From contig JALCCG010000068.1 of the NCBI GenBank assembly GCA_023212695.1, forward strand, positions 1 to 64,000: 64,000 bases of DNA, in the 5' to 3' direction. Below the pieces are notes generated by a model that was not told the DNA's origin, did not search any database, and was given only the letters and a program-made list of their open reading frames with translations. Below, piece after piece: positions 57,923 to 64,000 of the stretch. Positions within the stretch are counted from its first letter, which is position 1, and each line of letters starts with the position of its first letter. Made by a program: the position numbers and the translations under genes. Origin of the DNA: Sporisorium sorghi. Its lineage: Eukaryota; Basidiomycota; Ustilaginomycetes; Ustilaginales; Ustilaginaceae.

Positions 57923-59690
57923 GGCGGCGTATGAATGCGGTGTGTTGACGGGGAAAGAAGGTGCTGATGAGACGAGGATCGGTGAGGAAGCGCGTGGCAA
58001 GAGGTCAAGTGGCGACGCTGATCCTCGTCACGGATGAAGCGCTGCTGCGATCCTGCTGCTAGACTTGCCGTGATGAGACCAGTCGACCAGAGGGGTGAAT
58101 GCGCGGCTATGGGCTGGATCTTGCCAACGACAGCAGATGCACTTGGAGGTTGAATGCTGAGTCGATCACTGATTGATAGGCCCGTTCAGTCGCGAGGATC
58201 GAAATGAGGGTGGGTTGAAACGGTCGACGCTGCCAGCCAGAAAATGAAAAAGTGCAGAAGATCCGTTGCCCCTTCCGAAGCTGCCGCAGTAAGCTAGTGG
58301 ATGCGCAGTAACCGGGGATGCTAGATGCTAATCGCGCTGACGGGGGTGGCAATGAGTGGGTGGCAGGAGCAACTTGAGAATGCTTTGACGATGCTATGCT
58401 GAGCCGAGCTCGATGCTATTCGGAGATGCAGATTGAGAAAATGCTGAGTCGTAGAAGAGATGTGAAGAGAGATGAGGGTAGAGAAGACAGATGTGCAAAG
58501 GGCGCAAAGGTGGTCAAGTGAGCGTGCAGGCATGCGGCGTCATGATTCACTTGAACGGCTTTATCGTAGCCTGACTGAGCTGCCACCCACTCAATTTCGC
58601 CAACTGCTCAGCACTCTCTCCCGGACCTACGCTCACTCAAAGGAGCAGCCCGCAAGCGAGAGAGCTCGCTTCAAGTGGAGCTGTTCGTAAATAAATAAAT
58701 AAAAAAACGTATATTTGTTAGGTCACGCTATCTCACCCACAAGCAATAAAAAAGAGAAACGTGAAAAATCGGGCGTATCTGTCCCCGATAATTGGCTTTG
58801 AGTTTTGCCGCGGCGCTGCGTTTTCTCGGAAAGTTTGTTTGTTTTTTTTTTTTTTTTTTTTTTTTGACAGCTCTTGCTAGACGAGCAAGACCGTTACACC
58901 CGCCGCAATCCCCCTGTGTCACGTCATCCCGAGTCACAAACGTGCAAGTGCAGCTTCATATTGAGGATATGCCCACATCGCCTTGGTTACACACACAGGA
59001 GAGAGTCGAATTGATCGAGAAGTCATTCAGGAACAGTCGTCCCGAAAGGAAGCTGGCCAGGTCGTGGTTCGATACGCAACCGACCGGACACAAAAAAAAA
59101 TCTACCCAACCATGGGACCGCCCAGCTTAGAGAGGATCGGCGTCCGAAAGATTTCCCTAGTGCAGGAAAAATTTTGCACCAGACGACCGACCCGCCCGTC
59201 AAACAACGCCTCCCACCTTTCTCATTGGACCGCTATGTCGTGCTTGCCCACCGGCATAACGTAAAAGCTGCCCAGACTGTCGTCGTCGACGCTTGATGCA
59301 ATGCGCAGATGCTTTCTCATTCGTTCGTTGTCCCTCTCATGCGTCGTATGGCGCCATGGTGCGAAATTCGAAGTTCTAGGCGTTGCTTGAATACATGTGG
59401 CCCTGGCCGACTTGCGATTGCCATGTGGTGGCTAGTGGTAGCGGATGCGCTAGATTCCGTGATTGGAGACAGTTTTGCTGATCAAGATGGGCAGATTTCC
59501 TTCTTGCCCGTTTGTGATTGACTCGCCCCAGGATGCACAACCGGAGTGCGCACGACCCATATAACCCCGAACTCTTCTCGAGGGCCTTCCCTCCCCCACT
59601 CCCACCACCCTCTACCTACTTTCCTATTCACACTCTCCAAGGATCTGCCACTGTCCCCAGTGTCAGGAGGAGAGATCGGCCCTTGCAACC
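57923..59690. other. Intergenic region between Ariadne-like gene and permease
   Basis: About 1.77 kb with no supported gene. It contains an (AAAT)n tract near 58687-58703, a run of 24 T at 58842-58865 and an imperfect palindrome with GTGCA/TGCAC arms near 59160-59179. The region near 59558-59566 has CATATAACC, a possible TATA element about 130 bp before the permease ATG. Confidence 0.55.
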
Positions 59691-61415
59691 ATGTCTTCCA
59701 CCAAGCAGTCCTTCGAGGGCGATGCAATCGCCACGGTCTCCAAGTCCTACCCCGTAGCGGCTGACGCCGCAGGCGTCAGCGCATCCGAAGGCGAGGCCTC
59801 CAAGACCGCATCCCTCAACGGCGACGATGGCAAGTCGAACCGCAACACCAAATCTCCCTTCGAGGTGCCCGTCGGCGAAGCCGGCGTTGGCGCCGTTTCG
59901 CGTAAGCTCTCCAGCCGTCATATCCAAATGATTGGTATTGGAGGCGGTATCGGCACCGGTCTGTTCGTCGGATCCGGCATCGCGCTAGCGAATGCCGGAC
60001 CCGTTGGTGTGCTCCTCGCCTACATCATTACGGGCATGATGATCTTCGGCGTCATGGAAGGTCTCGCCGAAATGTCATCCTACCTCCCAGTATCCGGCTC
60101 GTTTATGCACTTCGCCAGTCGTTTCGTGGACCCCTCCCTCGGAATGGCATTGGGTTGGAACTACTGGTGGTGCTACGCTATCGGGTGGGCTTCGGAGCTT
60201 TCGGCCGCGTCAGCGGTCATCGGTTATTGGAACGCCGATATCAACATCGCTGCCTGGATTTCGATAATGATGGCCATAGGTGCCCTCCTCAATTTCGCAG
60301 GAGTCAACATCTATGGCGAGTCCGAAGTCGTTACCTCCACGATCAAGCTGCTCGCTTTCGTCGTTCTAATCATTTTTGGACTCGTGATTGACCTTGGAGG
60401 AGGTCCCAAACACGACCGCCTCGGGTTCCGCTACTGGAAGGACCCTGGCGCCTTCAACCAGTACAACGGCATCGATGGCGCCGAGGGGCGCTTCCTCGGA
60501 TTCTTCAGTGCCTTCTTAAGTTCGGCCTTTACCTACATCGGTACGGAAACAGTGGTTCTCGCGGCGGCGGAAGCAACGAACCCATCGACGCAGATCCCCA
60601 AAGCCGCTCGCCGCGTGCTGTACCGCATCGCGTTCTTCTACATCCTCGGCATCGCGATCATGGGCCTGATCGTGCCGTACAACGACCCGGGGCTCAAGAG
60701 CGACGGCTCGTACACCGGTGCATCACCCTGGATTGTCGCCATGACCAATGCGGGTGTGCACGTGCTCCCGCACATCTTCAACGCCGTGGTGCTCATCAGC
60801 GCATTTTCCGCCGGCTCGTCGTATGTCTACGTGGCGAGTCGTACGCTGTATGCGCTTGCGCTGGACCGACAGGCGCCCGCAGTGTTTAGGCGGGTGGACA
60901 GGCGCGGGATCCCGTACGTGGCCGTGCTGGGCTCGTGGCTCGTCGGCGCGCTGGCGTACCTCGGCATCTCTTCCGGTGGAGCGACGGTGTTCTCGTGGCT
61001 CTCGGCACTATCGGCGGTCGCGGGGCTGTTCGCGTGGGCCACGTGCTGCTACGCCTACCTTAGGTTCAGGAAGGCATACACGATCCAAGGGTACGACCAC
61101 GCCGTGCTCCCGTACAGGGCCAGACTGCAACCCTACGCGAGCTGGTTCAGCATCGTCATGTGCGCGATTGTTATCGTGTTGAGCGGCTGGAGCGTTTTCT
61201 TGAACGGCAACTTTACCGCTTCCGGGTTTTTGACCAACTACTTGGGCATTCCGGTCTTCTTTGTGCCTTGGATCGGCTGGAAGCTCTGGCACAAGACCAA
61301 GGTCGTCAAGCTCGCCGAGGTCGATCTGGATTCAGGCAGGCTGAGAAAGGAGGACGAAGCGCCCGAGAAGGTCCCCACGACACCCTGGGGCAAGTTCGTC
61401 GCTTGGCTGTTCTAA
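59691..61415 (+). CDS. Amino acid permease (YAT/APC family)
   Basis: Single exon, 574 residues. These plasma-membrane proton symporters (Gap1, Can1, Hip1 relatives) take up amino acids. The hydrophilic N-terminus of about 75 residues is followed by twelve expected transmembrane helices. Family signatures are visible: RHIQMIGIGGGIGTGLFVGSG at helix 1, GEMSSYLP-like AEMSSYLPVSGSF, ALGWNYWW, the FGLVIDLGGGP and YWKDPGAF loop, EATNPSTQIPKAARRVLYRI and SSYVYVASRTLYALALDRQAP. The C-terminus has the WKLWHKTKVV segment and ends AWLF. Substrate specificity cannot be read from the sequence. The ATG is the first in frame, after a CT-rich leader. An Ala-rich, lysine-containing N-terminus could be used for ubiquitin-dependent downregulation, as in relatives. 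Confidence 0.94.
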   Translation: MSSTKQSFEGDAIATVSKSYPVAADAAGVSASEGEASKTASLNGDDGKSNRNTKSPFEVPVGEAGVGAVSRKLSSRHIQMIGIGGGIGTGLFVGSGIALANAGPVGVLLAYIITGMMIFGVMEGLAEMSSYLPVSGSFMHFASRFVDPSLGMALGWNYWWCYAIGWASELSAASAVIGYWNADINIAAWISIMMAIGALLNFAGVNIYGESEVVTSTIKLLAFVVLIIFGLVIDLGGGPKHDRLGFRYWKDPGAFNQYNGIDGAEGRFLGFFSAFLSSAFTYIGTETVVLAAAEATNPSTQIPKAARRVLYRIAFFYILGIAIMGLIVPYNDPGLKSDGSYTGASPWIVAMTNAGVHVLPHIFNAVVLISAFSAGSSYVYVASRTLYALALDRQAPAVFRRVDRRGIPYVAVLGSWLVGALAYLGISSGGATVFSWLSALSAVAGLFAWATCCYAYLRFRKAYTIQGYDHAVLPYRARLQPYASWFSIVMCAIVIVLSGWSVFLNGNFTASGFLTNYLGIPVFFVPWIGWKLWHKTKVVKLAEVDLDSGRLRKEDEAPEKVPTTPWGKFVAWLF

Positions 61416-62170
61416 GACGTTTTGGATGGCGTTCGAGACCTGGATTGCAAAGATACCACCGCACTCCTACCGCATCGCATTCGTCACCGAACCTCGCTTT
61501 TCTTTATCGATTGTATATTACTACTTACTTTGCAACAAAAGGTCTTGTTGTTAGATGTAGAACAGAATGGTGTGATCTGGAAAGTAAGCTGAACGAACGT
61601 GAGCGCTCAATCAGATGACATGATATAGCCGTGGTAGGATACGGAGGTGGAGAGGATGAGTAGGTCGGATCGCTCTTCATGGTGCCGAGGATGATGGTGC
61701 TGGTGAGATGGTGAGGGTGGTGGTGGTGGTTGAAGAACAAGAACCCGCACGCCGATCCCAGGGCTGCTGTGACGAGAAACGAAAAAATTTCTCCCTTAAT
61801 CCAGCCAAAGTGGGCGAAGAAAAGTGTGTCAACCGCTCCCACCAACAGCAAGACTGGTCAACTGCACTGTGTGTGTTGTGGGCTGCATGTCATCCTGCAG
61901 CTCTCTGAATGGTTCGCATTTGCTGGCACGTCTCTGCTGAGCGAGGTGGCCGAGCCCAGATCGAGCATGGAGGGCTACGTCGTGCAAAAAGGTGATGATG
62001 TGTGTCGACCGCGGATATCGCGTTCGCCGCGCACGGGTCTGACGACGACGGTCTCTAAGCACGCAAGTCTTCGGGACCGCTCGCGCTCTGACGCACGACT
62101 CCATTCAGACGCCTCTCGCTTTTCGCACTTTCGGACGAACCACAATCAAATTCCGCCAGCACACGACGGC
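61416..62170. other. Convergent 3' flank between permease and CSC1-like gene
   Basis: About 755 bases without a supported gene; it contains a GGTGGTGGTGGTT tract near 61718-61730. Frames that extend through it into the minus-strand channel gene are shadows. Confidence 0.6.
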
Positions 62171-64000
62171 CTAATCATGATACGAACTCACGCCCGGCAC
62201 GCCGCTGACCTTCCTCCGCCTGTGCCCGCCCCTCCGCGTCGCAGTCCTATGAATGTACACACCCTCTTCCGCCTCATCATCATCGCCTCCCTCCTCAGCC
62301 CCACCTTCTCCCTGCTCACCCTCCACCCTGGCCGCGCGAAGGTGCGACCGCGCCGGGGCGACCGCGTATCCACCACTGAGCGCCTCGCCCACCGCCGCAG
62401 ACGAGCTCGACCCCTGCGGACCAGAGACGCCGTCAGACCAGACGCCAAAGTCTGGCTCTGCGTCCTGTGCAGGTGCGGGTGCAGGCGACGGATCGCGATC
62501 CACCGAGGTCTCATCTCCAAAGTGCCTCTGTGCGCTACTCGGCGAGGCGTGGCGCGGACGCGGGCCGGACATGAGGCTCGACTTGCGCTTTCTGAGCGAC
62601 AGGATCAGCGGTTCCGCCTTCGACAGCGCCCGCGCCCTTATCCTTGCCGCTGCCGAGCCGCCCTCCGCCACCCGGGCGTCTCCTCCGCGCAGCGGTGCAC
62701 CCAGCGCGGACGTCGTTGCGGACGCCGTGCCCGTCGCGCCCGCCTCCAGGTCGTCCGGAGCCGTGACGTCCTCCCCGCCCTCCTTGAGCCTCTGCACCGG
62801 AACGGGCAGCCACAGCTCGGGCAAGATGCCCGTAATCGCCGGATGGCCGTACCGCCTTCGGCCCGTGTTGAGCACGCCAGGGTAGTAGCCCGCTCCAGGG
62901 GGCTCGCGGTAGTCGGTCTTGGTGTCGCGCTGCGCCACGAACAGCGTCTCGTCCTGCTCGTCGTGGCTGTAGCGCGCCAGGGCGAGCTTGGTGAACTCCG
63001 GATCGATCTTGTGCGATGGATCGAGCGACAGCAGCTGCTTGCTCCGGCTCCCGCTCGGCGTCATGCTCCCGGACTTGCCACCACTACTACCGCCATTCCC
63101 CACCGCACTCACCGCCGATGGATCCGTACTCACCACGCCCTCGCCACCCGCCACTTCGGCGCGCGCCAAGCTCGGCGGCCCATTCTGCGCCAGCTCCGCC
63201 ACGCCCGGATCCACTTCCCTCTCCTTCAGCACCTCCACCACACTACTCAGATTCACATGATGCGTCAACGGCCCGAACGTCGTCTCCAAATGCCCGTTGA
63301 ACCAGAACGTAAATACGATCAGCGGCAGCAACCCGGAGCTCATCCACAGCTCCTTGCGCACGCTGAACAGCGAAAACTGGAAAATGTGGAACAGCACCAA
63401 CGCCCAAATGCACCGCGAGGCCGAAATGGGCCACGCTTGACCCTGCGACTCGTACGGCTTGTAGAAGACGTAGAGCAGCTTGTACTTGTTGACGACGTAG
63501 GCGATGCCAAAGTAGATCGCGCCGAAGATGACGATGAGCGGCGAGACGATCGAGTAGAGGATGCAGAGTGTGAAGATGAGCAGCGCTTGTGGGTAGACGT
63601 TGCCCATGGCGAGGGTGGGGGGAGCGTTGAGTTCGGCAAACTCGCGCGGGGTGCGGGTCAGGAAGAGCCGGTAGAATCCGCGCAGGATGAGCGTGGGCAG
63701 TTGGAGCAGCTGCAGCGGCTGCAGCGCTATGCCCTGCAGGATCACGTAGGAGAGCGAGAAGAAGCGTGCTTTGGGCAGCGAGGCGGCGAACTTGTCGATG
63801 ACGCGCATCGGGTTCTCGGCGAGCTCCTGCAGCACTCCCCATGCGGTGGTGGCAATCAAAAAGATAAACACCACCGAGACCATGAGGAAGAGGTAGTACT
63901 TTTTGAGTAAGCTGTACTCGACCAGACTCCTCGCCTTCAAGCCCTGCAGGTACGACGAGTACTCGAGCACGAGCGGCAGAAGAGCATTGAACCCGATGAC
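62171..64000 (-). CDS. CSC1/OSCA-type calcium-permeable stress-gated channel (partial)
   Basis: The open frame runs off the right edge of the window, so this is the C-terminal 609 codons of a longer gene; start and N-terminus are missing. CSC1/OSCA/TMEM63 (Phm7, DUF221/RSN1_7TM) proteins are dimeric osmotically and mechanically gated cation channels of plasma or vacuolar membrane. Visible are the channel-core helices: FNALLPLVLEYSSYLQGL, then KKYYLFLMVSVVFIFLIATT, PLQLLQLPTLILRGF, the conserved YPQALLIFTLCILYSIVSP, IVIFGAIYFGIAYVVNKYKL and the FYKPYESQGQAWP loop. Further helices are followed by a long cytosolic tail with YGHPAITGILPELWLP, a motif seen in fungal members, ending in a basic arginine-rich stretch. 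Frame continuity to 64000 supports that no intron lies in this part. Confidence 0.88.
   Translation of the reverse strand, partial: VIGFNALLPLVLEYSSYLQGLKARSLVEYSLLKKYYLFLMVSVVFIFLIATTAWGVLQELAENPMRVIDKFAASLPKARFFSLSYVILQGIALQPLQLLQLPTLILRGFYRLFLTRTPREFAELNAPPTLAMGNVYPQALLIFTLCILYSIVSPLIVIFGAIYFGIAYVVNKYKLLYVFYKPYESQGQAWPISASRCIWALVLFHIFQFSLFSVRKELWMSSGLLPLIVFTFWFNGHLETTFGPLTHHVNLSSVVEVLKEREVDPGVAELAQNGPPSLARAEVAGGEGVVSTDPSAVSAVGNGGSSGGKSGSMTPSGSRSKQLLSLDPSHKIDPEFTKLALARYSHDEQDETLFVAQRDTKTDYREPPGAGYYPGVLNTGRRRYGHPAITGILPELWLPVPVQRLKEGGEDVTAPDDLEAGATGTASATTSALGAPLRGGDARVAEGGSAAARIRARALSKAEPLILSLRKRKSSLMSGPRPRHASPSSAQRHFGDETSVDRDPSPAPAPAQDAEPDFGVWSDGVSGPQGSSSSAAVGEALSGGYAVAPARSHLRAARVEGEQGEGGAEEGGDDDEAEEGVYIHRTATRRGGHRRRKVSGVPGVSSYHD

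Noticed and set aside
61525..61851. 108-codon minus-strand frame with a hydrophobic N-terminus
   Set aside because: Starts at TTG, the second half is histidine/serine low complexity, and it lies in the 3' flank of two convergent genes.

Overview
The window is nuclear DNA of a fungus, most likely a basidiomycete smut of the Ustilaginales. The reasons are GC-rich, intron-poor genes with strong G/C third-position bias, long Ser/Pro/Gln/Ala-rich low-complexity extensions on conserved proteins, short GT-AG introns, abundant dinucleotide and tetranucleotide microsatellites between genes, and family architectures (DSC-complex RING ligase, Mcp5/Num1 PH protein, SKN7-type HSF-receiver protein) typical of fungi. 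The genus is an inference. There is no bacterial operon structure, CRISPR array or viral genome.

Layout. 1-1.7 kb: homopolymer and microsatellite-rich DNA with no supported gene. 1.7-12 kb: three genome-maintenance genes in a row on the + strand, MER3/HFM1 helicase (four exons), MSH6 (two exons) and an ECO1/ESCO cohesin acetyltransferase. 12.7-17.1 kb: beta-COP (two exons), convergent with a PI31 proteasome regulator. 17.6-22.2 kb: ATG27 (divergent from PI31), a small two-exon Myb/SANT-like protein, and the RLI1/ABCE1 ribosome-recycling ATPase. 22.2-26.3 kb: the only accessory-looking island, with decayed LINE-like fragments, an orphan ORF and an intron-containing tRNA-Ser(GCT). 26.3-27.3 kb: a GPI-anchored secreted glycoprotein. 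29-31.2 kb: a VTS1/Smaug-type SAM-domain RNA-binding protein with a probable 5'-UTR intron. 32.9-40 kb: a 2360-residue Num1/ApsA cortical anchor. 41.7-44.9 kb: SKN7-type HSF/response regulator. 45.1-48.1 kb (minus): TFIP11/Ntr1-type G-patch splicing factor, divergent from a DSC1/TUL1 membrane RING ligase. 51.0-51.4 kb (minus): small basic protein. 52.5-55.7 kb: DMA1-type FHA-RING ligase, convergent with an Ariadne RBR ligase (minus). 59.7-61.4 kb: amino acid permease. 62.2 kb to the window end (minus): 3' part of a CSC1/OSCA-type cation channel gene.

Together these are mainly housekeeping genes. Two themes stand out. One is DNA maintenance and meiosis (MER3-MSH6-ECO1). The other is protein turnover: PI31 and ATG27 share an intergenic promoter region, and three different RING-type E3 ligases lie within 9.5 kb. 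I did not find a clearly new multigene system. The most interesting items are a near-perfect palindrome between PI31 and ATG27, a 128-residue insertion splitting the Dsc1 RING, a MER3 zinc motif encoded across an intron, and the small transposon-remnant island. All functional calls come from motif recognition by eye; no database search was run.
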